From the NCBI GenBank assembly GCA_947359465.1, contig OX375879.1:18252298-18316297 (forward strand): a stretch of 64,000 nt of DNA, in the 5' to 3' direction. Origin of the DNA: Metellina segmentata (Eukaryota; Arthropoda; Arachnida; Araneae; Tetragnathidae). Of the stretch, positions 20,456 to 32,800 are shown one piece after another (the first letter of the stretch is position 1; each line of letters opens with the position of its first letter). The notes beneath the pieces are model-generated. The model saw only the letters and a program-made list of their open reading frames with translations, did not search any database and had not been told where the DNA came from. The position numbers and the translations under genes were made by a program.

Positions 20456-22018
20456 AGAAATGAAATAGTTAATACTTGTTTAACTATCGCACTTCAATGT
20501 GTTGAAAATCACAAAAATTTCAAAATATCCAACTCTATGCATAATAAACGCCAGTAAAATAATAGAAACCTCAACGGAGGGAAAGATTGAGAGATGGGAC
20601 GAAGATCCGGACATCCGATGTTGAGTGTCAACGGGCTCGGAGGGTGTTCTTGAAAGCACGCACCTTCAAGGTGAACAATTGCGGGATACGAGTGCGCCAA
20701 GTACCACCACCGCTCAGTTCGACTCAAATAGCATATCTGTGTGACATAAACGTTTTATAAACGAATGAGGTGTTCAAACCCGTAGAGGTCCGTAATGACA
20801 TGAGCCACAACCTTCAACAACAACAGCGAGTACACCCATTTTTGATATACGCGTATTCTCTTATCATCTTAAACCTAACAACTGTGTCCCGTCCATTTGA
20901 TATTTTATTTTATTTTTCGTCACATTTCAATCAGTAATTTTTGATTTTTATTAGAGTCGTGAAGAATTTTTAAATGAGAATATACTTGAGTTTAACGGAA
21001 CTTCATTACATGGACCACAGTAGTGAGGTTTCTAAAGATCCGCGGTAATATTTCACTAGACATAATGGAGAACTTTCAAGAATGAAAGAGTTTTCTTTAT
21101 CTTTTCCGATTATTTTACGCTCTTAAAAACTTTATGTCCTTTCAGTTACATCGTCTTTAGGTGTGCACGGTCTTCACATATCCGAGGTACTCTAGTAATC
21201 TTTCTTTTTCCCCTGAGGTTTAGTATGCTCAGTAAACACGGGCTGCGCTCCCACGATTCCCATCGCATGAATCGATACGAATTCGGAGCTTTGCCGTCGA
21301 AGACCCGAGCGGGGAATGACGCCTAACGCCACAGAAACGATGGTATCGACTGAACTAAACAGCGCCCTCTGCCGACTAAACGTGGCATTTCTGGACGCAG
21401 TGCTTATTTTGGAAATTTTCGAAACACACTGTATATATTTCTATTTTTGAATGTGGAATCCACACTTTATACTTAGCAGAACCCCATTTGAAAAGCACTG
21501 TTAAAGGGTTGTTTAATTATTTTTCATTTTTAATCAATCCCCAAGGCTTGCGGGAAATAGCACACCAGAAACAACTCAATGAAAATAACCATGAAATATC
21601 AAACAAAGTATCCCACCTTATTCCAACCGACTATTACTTCGAGATTATCCATCTGGGAGAAGGTTACTAGTGGGCAGACACACCCTTTTTCGTAATTCGT
21701 TATTACACAAACAATCGGTAGCACTTTGTGATTCATTAACTACACTTTCCTCGTTAGTCTATGTTAGAGAAAGTCTTTCTTCGCCCACTCTAATGCATAA
21801 ATCTAAACGTCAACTCAAATTCCGACCTACTAACGTACAATTCCATATTGGGTCCATTTGAATTTCAGTCCAAGCTGAATAGGACCCTCAAAGTGGTAAA
21901 ACACCGGAATTTAGGACATACGACGAAGCACTTGATGATAACTTAAGTGACAACGAAAAGTGCTTCCGGTAGTATTCAACTAGTTACCACGGTCCCAGCC
22001 ATCGCTTCCGGTAGTATA
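20456..22018. other. Mixed interval with an eroded transposon end
   Basis: AT-rich. A moderately GC-rich block at 20570-20720 carries a 72-residue minus-strand frame with no domain I recognise. A possible TA-transposon terminus (cgaaacacactg followed by tata) ends at about 21433, preceded by GCGCCCTCT at 21362-21370. Frames at 21488-21861 lack motifs. Confidence 0.35.
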
Positions 22019-22081
22019 TTTTACTCTCTGTTAGCCCGTCGTGTTGCTCTAGTGTAACGTTAATCAAAATATATACCTGCC
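22019..22081 (+). repeat. ~300-bp SINE, 3' tail fragment
   Basis: TCTGTTAGCCCGTCGTGTTG followed by CTCTAGTGTAACGTTAATCA and ACCTGCC matches the family tail. Confidence 0.5.
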
Positions 22082-22178
22082 CTCTACTCTCCGTTAGCCA
22101 ATACAGAATTCGTTCGAGAATCAGGGTCTACCAGATTAATACTAGCCCCCTCTACAATTACCTTGGCTGCGTCAGCCC

Positions 22179-22538
22179 TGTTAGAAGCATAACGGATTAT
22201 TCACCTTACGGATTCAAATTTGAATCCAACCAAAGACCGTTTTGTACAAAGGGGCTTGTGCACGTTAAGTCTGTCGGTCTCAAATGTCCTCATATTAGCG
22301 TGGAGAGTGGTGTGCCTGCTCAAGTGTGACCTCGCCATCTGACTATTGTTCAAATACACACCCCTTATTCTCCTCAGTTCCTTCCCTTCGGGATTGATCC
22401 GGGACCGCTGCCTCGCTAATGACCGAGCTTCAAAATTTCATTCTTTCCCTTCTGGGTTGATCGCGGACCATCGACTATAGTCCGTTGTGTTGCTCCAGTG
22501 CGATGTTTATTCAAATACTTACCTACATACCCGGACAA
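22179..22538 (+). repeat. ~300-bp SINE with partly duplicated 3' end
   Basis: Head ATAACGGATTATTCACC with TTTGAATCCAACCAAAGACC. Body GTTAAGTCTGTCGGTCTCAA and GTGACCTCGCCATCTGAC. The CCCTTCGGGATTGATCCGGG segment is followed by a second, similar CCCTTCTGGGTTGATCGCGG. The tail is GTTGCTCCAGTGCGATGTTT. The repeated segment may reflect a second insertion or slippage. Confidence 0.65.
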
Positions 22539-23261
22539 ATACCTACATCTACAGTCAGCTTTTTAGAAAAATTCTCGCATGGGAAAAATCGTGTCCGCTT
22601 AAAAAGATTCTATTCTAAAGGAATAAGGCAAAGGTAGTTTCCAAAGGTCGGATCCTTTTCGACCGCTCCTCTAAGGAACGAACGGGCACTTGTTGAATGC
22701 TCCCTCCACCCGAGCATAGAGATCGATGTGTGAGGGGGCATGTTGAAAATGGGACGAAAGATGATGCACTTTCCTCCCTTGCAGAACGAGCTTTCAACAG
22801 GTGTGGAGGATTTCTTCTTTCGTCTTCTCACAACGTAAACTTTCGGATCGCGTCTTTCCGGGAAATCCAATCCACGCACTCCCCCTTTTCTGGAAGAGGC
22901 TAGTGCATGTGCACTGCTTGCTTCTGGAGTGATTCATGCAGAACAGAAATGACTGTTCTGTGGGCTTCGAGAGCTGCCGTTTGTTTGATTTCCTTGCTGA
23001 CTTACACCTTGTTTCATCTCAAGAGTATAGCGACGCCGAATGCATGGGGTCGTTTGGAAGATGGTAGGCCTGAAAGCTCTCTTTCAGATTACCTTTAATG
23101 CTGACATGTATTTGGTTTCAATTCAGCAGTATTCCACTAGACCCTTATGGGGATCTCGTACTGTTAGGTACAGGTGTAGTTTTTGAGTGCTTAAGCCTCG
23201 GAATTATTAAGAGGTATTACTTTCGTTATTAACAGATACTACTTATTATTAACAGATACTA
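22539..23261. other. Interval with GC-richer open block of unknown nature
   Basis: 22610-22900 is open for 60-89 residues on both strands and GC-richer than its surroundings, but no domain, splice pattern or family was recognised. A short direct repeat TTATTAACAGATACTACT precedes the mariner at 23262. Confidence 0.3.
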
Positions 23262-25053
23262 CTGTGATAAAAAAGTACCCCCCAGAATGCTGTCATAAAA
23301 CAAAAGGTATCATTGTATCAAACAAATGTATTTTGGTCAAATTATATTACATCTTCAAAGTAATCTCCTACTACTTCAATGTACCAACGTATTTTCCAAT
23401 CCTCAAAACATGTCTTACAGTCGTTTTTGAGAAACCCCTTCAGGGTTCGTATCGAATTTTCTTTTAGTGCATCAAGGGACTCAAAACGGCGACCACGAAG
23501 AGGGTGTTTCACCCGTGGAAATAAGAAAAAGTCACACGGTGCCATATCAGGTGAATGCGGAGCTTGTCAGAAGACATTGTGAGAAGGCGCATTATCGTGA
23601 TGCTAATCCCGTGAGTTATCTCGCTGCAATTCAAGTCGTTTTCGACAATCTTGCTCACTAATTGTCTTATTGTTAAACGACAATCACTAAGCCCCAATTA
23701 TCTGACCTGATTGACACGTTGATCATGAGTCGAAGAGGATTGTCTACCAGATCGCGAATCATCTACGACAGATTCTCTACCTTCTTTAAATTTCTACCAT
23801 TCAAATACTGTTGTTTTTGGTAAACAGTCATCTGTGTAAAAGCTTTTTGAAACATTTCAAATGTGTTTGTAGCAGAAATTTCATTGCGGGAACAAAATTC
23901 AATGCATGGTATTTGCTCAGTTACATTCGACATTGTGGAAAATCAACGAAGTGAAAATTCTTCTCTTAAGGTATCCGCCATACGCTTAAAAAAGCCATTT
24001 TTGACGAAAATGTGAAATTTTTTTATTCTACGAACAACTTCCCTGTAATTTTGTGTGTCTAAAACAGATTCAACTTTTAGCGTGCGACAAATAGGAAAAA
24101 AGTTAGGTCAATTTAAAGTATGAACGAAATTGTTAAGTTATACCGGAAGTAGCATAACGAAACCGGAACTAATAATAAGAATATTCTATTTTTTCCATAA
24201 ATTCTACCATTTATCTGTTATAGTAAGTTAAAAAATTTTATAATTTGTTACTATAAATTGGCCATTACAATTTTTTAATAAAATTCACTTATTTGTTAGA
24301 ATAATTTCGCAATATATTTACTCTCTTGGATTTTTTTTTCTTTACAAGCATTTTTCTCAGAATTACATTTTAGGCATAAAAATTGAATTCCAGAAATGAT
24401 AACTAAAATATTTATTGATATATATTTATAAAAAATTTTATGCGCATTCGAAATAGTGTTTGCTAGTGCATAAACTAGAATCATATTCATATCTTTATAT
24501 ATTTTTTTCTTATTTATGACCTCTCATTTGAATATCGATGCTGCAAAATGGTCAAAAATCCTTTAACAATGTTTCGATGGGTCATAAAACATTTATTTTT
24601 TCTTTGATATATATCTACTTCTTGTAGAAACACTTGACAACATTATGAAGTTTACTCTGATGATATTTTTTTGCTGCTAATTTAAATTGCATGCAGTGTA
24701 TCATTTTTCAAACTTTTGAAGAAAACAAACTTCAAATTTACGCACAAAATTTCACTTTTTGTTAAATTTGTTGTTTTAATTTTAATTATTCACAGTGCAA
24801 AATTAAACACGAATAATTATAAAACACAAATAATTATAGAAATAATATTAAATTGCTTTTGTATAGCATTTTTTTTACAGTGCTACGAACGTATGCGCAT
24901 ACAAGCTAATTTATTTTCAGACTATAAAATTAAATAATATCTCTGATTGTTGCCATATGTTTATATAAGTCGTAAAAATATTTGATAATAGTTTGCAAAC
25001 GATATCTATATATGTACTTTAAAGGAAGCATTCCGGATACTCTTTAATCACAG
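23262..25053 (-). mobile_element. Mariner-family element, internally deleted, with a ~0.94-kb insertion
   Basis: Ends CTGTGATAAAAAAGTACC (left) and, complemented, CTGTGATTAAAGAGTATCC (right) form an imperfect inverted repeat. The minus strand encodes a transposase remnant. The N-terminus at about 23933 reads MSNVTEQIPCIEFCSRNEIS; later comes DCRLTIRQLVSKIVENDLNC. The catalytic core is missing and the C-terminus MAPCDFFLFPRVK, GRRFESLDALKENS, CFEDWK follows. A second copy at 48604-49365 lacks the block at about 23969-24906, which is therefore inserted here or deleted there. Confidence 0.7.
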
Positions 25054-25077
25054 TTGTATATCATTAAAAAACTGTTT

Positions 25078-25356
25078 TTGTGGTAGAGCAGCGGATTAGA
25101 TAATTAGATGGTTTCCAATTCCAAATCTGCATAGCTCTCGTCGTGTACACGGGGGCTTATATAGGTTAAATCTGTCGTGACCTCAAATGGCCTCACGTTG
25201 GCGTGTACTAGCTCGAGTGTTGCTCTCGTCATCTGATCGTTGTTCAAAGCAACGAAACGTTGTCCTTGTATCTTTCCCTTCCGAATGGATCCCAGACCGT
25301 CGCCAATATTCCGATGCGTTGCTCCAGTGAGACGTTCATTAACTACCAACCTACCA
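25078..25356 (+). repeat. ~300-bp tRNA-derived SINE
   Basis: Head GTGGTAGAGCAGCGGATTAG. Body GGGGGCTTATATAGGTTAAA, CTGTCGTGACCTCAAATGGC, CTCGTCATCTGATCG and GACCGTCGCCAATATTCCG. Tail GTTGCTCCAGTGAGACGTTC. Confidence 0.75.
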
Positions 25357-25599
25357 TTAAAAAAACTATATTCGCCTTCTTATCTAGTTTAACGCAAATG
25401 ATCTGCTGTTTTGTAACTTGAATATTTTCTACTACTAACGAAAGAAAGTGCACTTTTTAATAATTGTAGAATTAATGCAATAAGCATTTTTTTCCGATTT
25501 ACAATTATACCAAACAGGTCATTTTTGACAACGCAGTTTTAGTTGGTCTTCATGCATTTCTCCTATCTGATCAGCAAGCCATCCTATCGGGAAATTGGG

Positions 25600-25917
25600 G
25601 TCCCAGTAGCTCGGTTGGAAGAGTAACGGTATTACATACCGGAGGACATCGAGTTCGAAACTTGGTAAAGCCAATAATCGTCTTGTACAAGAGGGATGGT
25701 GCACGTCAAATCTATCGTAGCCTCAAATGTCCCAACCTTAGCATGGTGTGGACGTATGGATAGTGGAGTGTCAGATCAGTTGGTAACATCGTCATCCCAT
25801 CGTGCTTCGAAATGAGATGGTGTCGTCCTTGAATGTTTCTTTTCTGGTTCGATGCAGGATCGTCGACAGTAGCCCGCTGTGTTGCCCCGAGCGACTTTAA
25901 ATGAAATATCCACCATC
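25600..25917 (+). repeat. ~300-bp tRNA-derived SINE
   Basis: Head CCCAGTAGCTCGGTTGGAAG then AGTAACGGTATTACATACCG and the B-box-like GAGTTCGAAACTTGG. Body GTGCACGTCAAATCTATCGT, CCTCAAATGTCCCAACC and GTTGGTAACATCGTCATCC. Tail CCCGCTGTGTTGCCCCGAGC. This is one of the best-preserved heads. Confidence 0.77.
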
Positions 25918-26074
25918 TGTCAACGTTGGGATAGTTGTCTATTTTGACTGGGTCATACCTGTTGCCACTCATTTTCAGAGATTTATCGCCTATTTCTGGA
26001 AGAAAGTTGACAGAACTACTGAACGATATTCTTGTGTCTGTGTTGTTGTAGCACATCCCCTAAGGCTAGCATAG

Positions 26075-26330
26075 CTAGAACAGGTCCGTGACATTATACA
26101 CCCTAAAGAAATCCAATAGCAACAAAGGATCGGCTGCAAGATTCCGCCTGTAGAGCCCCAGGCACGCAAGAATATGTTCAAGGTAAGCCTGCTCAGTACA
26201 ACATTGGGGCAGACCTCAAAACACTTAGAACCCTCAGTATATTTCAGAGATCTAAGATGCCAACTGAGGAAGCGAGTGAGAGTAGTCCCTCTTGGTACAA
26301 CCAAGTGCCAGAGATCCACCCGGTCGAGTA
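26075..26330 (-). pseudogene. LINE (non-LTR retrotransposon) C-terminal fragment, frameshifted
   Basis: The minus strand reads FEVCPNV, then in a shifted frame EHILACLGLYRRNLAADPLL followed by LLDFFRVYNVTDLF and a stop at 26077-26075. The C..C...H....C arrangement (CPxC, EHILACLG), then LLxDFFRVYxVxDL, is the end of a LINE reverse transcriptase/RNase H polyprotein. I recognise the motif as frequent in spider assemblies. A single frameshift separates the first cysteines from the rest, so it is a dead 3' end fragment. Confidence 0.55.
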
Positions 26331-26436
26331 CTCTGGTACCAGTGATATACTGGTGGAACGAGCCAATTGGTTTTATTTTCGCTTTTGTCCTAGAAAAAAA
26401 GTTAAGAGTGGGGTTCTTGATCAGGTGTTCTTCGGG

Positions 26437-26515
26437 AGGGGATCCCGCACCGTTGCCAATAGCCCGTCGTGTTTCTGCACTGCGACGTTAATTAAATACC
26501 TCCCTGCTTATCCTT
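26437..26515 (+). repeat. ~300-bp SINE, 3' fragment
   Basis: GGGATCCCGCACCGTTGCCA, AATAGCCCGTCGTGTTTCTG and CACTGCGACGTTAATTAAAT match the SINE tail. It lies about 200 bp upstream of the first visible RasGRF exon. Confidence 0.6.
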
Positions 26516-26710
26516 TCCCGAAGTTCTTTATTTGATGTCGTCTTGTGTTTGTGCCAGTTCGGTCAAACATGGAGCCATGAAACCTAAAAGCAACAAACGA
26601 ACGTCATTTGCACTGGTCGAATGGAATGTATCGCATTTCAATCGCCTTTCCTCTCCTGAAGGACGCTCGGGATGGTTCGTGATTTCTAATGGTCTGCGTG
26701 TGTGTTTCAG

Positions 26711-26858
26711 TTTCAGCAAGATTCTCCTCCAAAAGGAAGAGCTGGAGCAGAAGCACTTGCATCTGGTGCAGATCGTGGAGAGCGAGAAGACGGCCAAGTG
26801 GCAGTACACGCAGCAGTGCGAGGAGCTCACCATGGAGATCAAGAAGCTCAGGGCCGAG
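26711..26858 (+). CDS. Rasgrf: RasGRF exon a: coiled coil after PH1
   Basis: Encodes [19 protein letters not shown] and then a lysine/glutamate-rich helix ending in KKLRAE. This corresponds to the vertebrate RasGRF segment that follows PH1 (YLHLLQIVETEK). The exon ends at 26858 in phase 0 before gtt. The left boundary is ambiguous: two consecutive acceptors, tttcag ending at 26710 and tttcag ending at 26716, leave the same reading frame with or without two residues. The local base composition is much GC-richer than the flanking introns, as expected for coding DNA. PH1 should be encoded further upstream, but I could not find it. Confidence 0.9.
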
Positions 26859-29800
26859 GTTGTACATACATTTCCTATACTTCTTCTCCGTCCACTCCTT
26901 CCTTCGAGGCTCACTGCTCTGGCGCTATTTAGGCTATAAATAGAAGTGTCTCTAGACAAATCACTGAAGTATCCAAAGGGTTCTCGCTTCAATAATATCT
27001 ATTTCTACGTGTTTAGATTAGTTCCGAGAAGAAATAGTAAATGCTTTGTTCAATCGCATTAATCAGATTTATATAATCAGATATCAAGAACGCTCTTTCT
27101 AGAATGTGTGGATAAAACCTGAGATAAAGTAAAATATTATAAATATACGTTCTAGGGAGAAAGAAATTAATAAAATTCACTATTTACACACATATATATA
27201 GAGTAATAGAGAGCTTGAATGAAAACTCAAAATTTAAATGTATAAAAACATAACTAACTAAACAGAAATGCTTTAGGGTGCAAACTCGAAAGATGTTAAT
27301 GAGCGAAAACTACACTGGTGTTACTATTTTTATGCTGATTTCTTTTGTTTCCCGTTCAAAAATATTAGTTAGAGAATATCCCCCCACCCCCACCCCCACC
27401 CCAATTTGGTGTCATCACTCACTTCATAAATTATGAGTACAAAACATTTCATTTATTCTTTGAAACTTGAATCAATACCCCATATGTGTTTAAAACTATA
27501 AAAAACTTTACTTCTATTATATTAGTCACACAGTGTATTGATGTATTGGATCTTTTATATGTGCAATGCCACGAATAAAATGGCGTAAAATAAACGAAAG
27601 ATTGAACAGCTTTATTCCTTTCCATTATTCATATTAGTTGCAAACTTTGTTCGAAGGAAAATAGAGCTGCATCGTTAAAAATAAGAACTTGAATGTCAAA
27701 TTTGTACATGCTCGGTGTCAAAGTGAATTTCTTATCAGTTTATATTCTTAAATTTTAAATTTTTTCATTTTCCATTTATTTAAGAAATGAAGTTGAAATT
27801 AAATCATGTAGTTTAAAAAATATATTGCGTCAAATTTTCTTTGAATTTTTTTTTTGAAAACCGCTTTTAAAGTTTTGTTTTGTGATTAGATTTTATAACT
27901 AAACATTCTTGTCGTCCTATTTAAACTCAAACGTCACCTCGTAGCGCCATCTTTCGATAAAATAGTAAACTAAACGTTTCTAATGAAACTTGCTTTACAC
28001 ATAAAAGTTCTTCGGGTTTTCACAAACACATTTCAAAACTCTGCAACTCTTTCATGATATTACAGTTTTGTATTTTGATTTATCTTAAATTCATATCATT
28101 ACCAAAATCAATCAAAACAGCGTCATTGTTGTATGGATGATGATTACAAACAACGAAAGTTGAAACTCTAAATTGCCTTGTCAATAATGCAATGCTAAAA
28201 CTGGTAATTTCATACTTTTCAATGTTTTTTTCCCATCTGAAGTAAAATAAATTTGCTTAGTTTAAATTACTAGCACATTAAACTTATCTTTCTTCTTGTG
28301 TTCTTTCTTTCAAGTCGATACTTGTGCATTAATGTTAATGTTATCGTTTCTGTTCCTGTTTCAATTTCAAAATTGCTTAAAAGTGAAGAAAATATTTCCT
28401 GCTTTATATGATTTCAAATCGATTCTTAAAGTTGAGAAATATTTTAAACTAGTCTAGTCGTGGCTGTTACATCTCTTGAGTTTCACCAGGAACCTAATAA
28501 CTGCAAGTGAAAACGTCAATTGAGGAAGTTATACTCAAAAGTACCTGCATTTAAAGATGGTATAAAGAACCACCAAGATTCAACAACGGTTTTCATCTCA
28601 AACTATGACTGATTTAGGATCGATTCTTTGATTTAAACAATGTCCTATTTCATCACATCAAGGCTAACTGCCATGGATGTTTGGATTTAACAACGATGTT
28701 AATGTTGTCTCGTTTCTGTCTTTTCTCCCTCTAGTTGTGCACACTGAAAAAAGAATGGAGATTAACCCCAAGCAAATCGGAAGAAGAAGACAGCGAAGAA
28801 ATACGTAAAATAAAGAAGGTAATTTCTCACAAATCTTGTGCTTTCTGCATAATAATTTAACAGATAATAAATTTAGTTGCAATTAATGTATTCTTAATGC
28901 ATAGCTCTTTTGCTCAAGAAAATACACATTTTCTCCTTTTAAATTTACGATAGACTCGTACTTAAAAGATGCCAAAGTTCGAAATTATAAAGAATATCAA
29001 TTGAATATTTTTGGATTCTGTTTAAGTTCTTTGAATTGATACAGCATCTTTTATCTTAAATATGGTGTATGCGTAGTAAACATACTTTTCCGCATATATT
29101 TATAGTTGCGTATAATTTTATGATTGAATTGAACAAACTTATTTAATTGATCAAAACAAGTATGATACATCTTTTTGTTGAAAGGAAGTTGTATCTTTTT
29201 CATATTATGTTTTTATGTGCGATAAAACAGATTAAGTCCTTTGAGGGGTTCTCACGTATATATCCGTTCTGTATCTCAGATTTTTTTTTTTTTTTTGCGT
29301 GACTTTTGTCGAGTTTTGACCTCCTTGATCAGTGTCTTTTCAAGAATTCTTAACAAGTAGATGAGGTTATTGAGTCATTTTGTGAGTTGAGTTGTGGAAT
29401 AAAAGAAAAACTACACCTCTTGCAAATCCCATGACGCTCTAAGAGTTAAAATTCACTCTTCAACAATTTTGGGGGCTTTTCAAACTAAGATCATTAAATA
29501 ATTATACGAGATTTACTAATGTTCTTTGAGACTTCCAACAATGAGTCAAAATAAGCATATTATTCTATTGTATTTGTAAACATTTTGTTTTAAATTGTAC
29601 TATGTGTATTTTATTCCTTGAAACCAAATTAGTTTAAAGAATACATTGTTCACACTCCTTTCAATAACGTCATATCGCAAAAATATGTGATTTTTCAGGA
29701 GAGTGATTTTTTAGTTAAAAGCAGAATAGAACGTATTAAAAATAAATATTTCTTCTGCTCTCTAGCGGCTAAAAAATGAGCGGTGATGTATGACGATCTT

Positions 29801-32800
29801 GCAGGGATATACTACTACTTTTTCAGGGCATTCTGAAATCAGGCATAACTAAAATCGCCGATTTTTGAGATCTGACGTTGTTGAAAGGAGCGAGCGACTT
29901 TATCTCATTTACTGGACTTTCCACGCAGCATTCTTTCTTGGAGGTTAATACATTTTAAAATGATTTTAATGGAAATAAGTAATCCGCTTCGATGAAGTGT
30001 TCTCTTTTGTATATTTTCCAACTATTTGTGTATGTCTTATTAAGTATTTTTTGGATCGTTAATATGGTAGTTGAATTTTTTATGTAGAGAAACAAGAACT
30101 AAACAAATAAAGTATTTTAAGATACCCTCTGTTAATCACGTTTCTACGTTGACTGTTCAGTACACCGAAAGGTGATTGATAATGGATTTACTTTTTTGGA
30201 AACAAAGCGTCAGTTATACATTAAATCACGCGTTCTGTAGAGTATTTTCGTCCAATGCTGTTGTATCTACAGTTTAAGATTTTTTAACTTTCACAAGGGT
30301 TACCATTGAAAAAATCCCCATTCCCTAACTTGACGATGTCTGTAGATGCTTCTACGACTGTAAATATTCAAAATAGTTTTCTAGTTACAAGGGTTTTCGT
30401 TTGGTGTTGTCACCATGTATAGACCTGTTTCCAAAACTTTAAACTCCATTTCTGAAAAACTCTGCAGTCATAACTTAACATTGAATAGAGCTATTTTAAT
30501 TATTTTTGTACTATTATAATCTATATAATGCAGTGGTATATTTTAATCTCAGTCAGTTATTAGCAAAGAAATGAATTTTTAGTTGATTTTTAGATGTTGA
30601 AATGTCCTGAAGAAGTCCTATTTTTGTTATAATTGGTGAAAATAGCTGTAAAATAAATCATATTCTCTCTAACAACTTGATTGAGGGTCGAAACATCAAA
30701 AATAATACTAGAAACAAGTTTTCAACAGAAATTATCATTCTGAACAAATTAGAATTTGAAATATCACTGTTCAAAAACATCCTAATTCGCTTATTATAAC
30801 TATCATCAATGATTATTACCATTCTGAACAAATTAAAATTTGAGGTATCACTGTTCAAAAAACATCCTAATTAGCTTATTATATCTACAATTAATGATTA
30901 TCAATCTGATTTTTTACATTGAAATAATATTAAGCACAAACAAATTTATATTGTAAAAAAATGGATTTCTTAAGTCCACGTTTTAACAAATCTTCTAGTG
31001 TAACGTACACCTTAAAATTCATCGGGAGGCAAGTGAAAAAAGAGTAGTAAAAAATTGCAGCCGATTGCGCGATGTAACCAACTTGCGATACAATAAAGGG
31101 TCATTTTACCATTTTTTTTAAGTATTTAATACACCTTTTTTAATTGAAAGCGAATGTGTAGTTTAAGACTCCCCCAACATTTGAACAGATAACTCTTATA
31201 GTCTTACGTTCTATATCCCTTCTATTTGAGAGACTTGAAAACTCGAGGTTGGATCCCAAAATGGAGGTGAGTTTGAAGGAAATAAACCGTTCTGGTAAAA
31301 GTTCCCATTTCGTTTCAGGTTCAAAGCTTTTTTCGAGGCTGGCTTTGCAGACGAAGATGGAAACAGATCGTGGCTGAGTACATAAGTTCACCACACGCAG
31401 AAAGCATGAGAAAGAGGAATAGGCAAGTTATATTTCATCTTAATCACATCATTTCACTTCGCACAACCTGCTGTCTTCTATGCATGACGTCTAACCAAGT
31501 TCGACCTTCTTGACCAATAGAAACTTTACAAGCGATTCTGTTCTAAGAAACTGAGCAATAGTGCATTTCCAAGTTATTTTACTGTAAAGAAAGGACCAAT
31601 ATAATTTTTTCAAAGCATTCTATTCTAAGGAAATGAGTAGCAGAATCTTTCCAAAGGAATCTATTCTGAGTAAATGACAAATAGAATCTTCCCCGATTAT
31701 TCTATTTTGAGGAAAGAACAAATAGAATGTTTCAAAAGCCTTCTATTCTATAGAATTCGATCTATAGAATAGTTCCAAAGGATTATATTCTAAGGAAAGG
31801 ACGTAGAATTGTTCCAGAGTATTCTATTCTAAGAGAAATACAACCAGAATTTTTCTAAAGCTCGTAAGATTCCGTGGATTTTAGGAAATATGTTGTTATG
31901 AATATGAGTTGAAATGTGTAAATATGAGGCAAAAGCAACACTTGAAATCTCGCGAGGCTCACAAGGCGAATTCAATACACACAAACGCGTGCATGTGCAG
32001 ACATGAGAGATCCCAACTGTTACACTTTCGATCGCCCCAAGGCGGTAACATGGTCCGGTTCATGTAGGACTGGTATAAAAGTGTTGCATAGCACAGAAAT
32101 CTCGCGAGGCTCACAAGGCGAATTCAGTACACACAAACACGTGCATGTGCAGACATGAGAGATCCCAACTGTTACACTTTCGATCGCCCCAAGGCGGTAA
32201 CATGGTCCGGTTCATGTAGGACTGGTATAAAAGTGTTGCATAGCACAGAAATCTCGCGAGGCTCACAAGGCGAATTCAGTACACACAAACGCGTGCATGT
32301 GCAGACATGAGAGATCCCAACTGTTACACTTTCGATCGCCCCAAGGCGGTAACATGGTCCGGTTCATGTAGGACTGGTATAAAAGTGTTGCATAGCACAG
32401 AATTACTATTCGCACTGTCTTCCTAGGCGATGAGGGTCTCTTAAAGTAAGCTTGCACTAGTGTAAGCTTACTTTAAGAGACAGTCTGTATCATACGGGCG
32501 GCACGGATAGGTTTTTGAATTACTTACCATGCTTCTCATATTAGGAGTGTATTTCATCGATAAATTGTACTACGCTCCTAAAATGAGCCTATAACTAGTA
32601 TCGACATCGCTTTGATGCTTAACTACAGTGTTTTAAAAATAAGATTTGCCAATTTACCACTGACTTTAAAACATTTTGGATAGGCTTCACGTATCTTATG
32701 AAATTTAAATTCAAATGGATATAGGAAGTCATACGCGGTTGCTTGTCATCACACATACAGTTCACTAAACTGTATTATACTGAACATTATACTTTTTAAT

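Noticed and set aside
25712..26056. 114-codon minus-strand frame
   Set aside because: Mostly SINE antisense; only the adjoining 26075-26330 region shows a LINE motif.
26528..26992. 154-codon minus-strand frame over the first RasGRF exon
   Set aside because: Antisense shadow of the GC-rich coiled-coil exon; the sense strand is conserved RasGRF.
31945..32400. Ribosomal DNA spacer promoter array
   Set aside because: Spacing and a TATA box fit a spacer, but no rRNA sequence is nearby and it sits in an intron.
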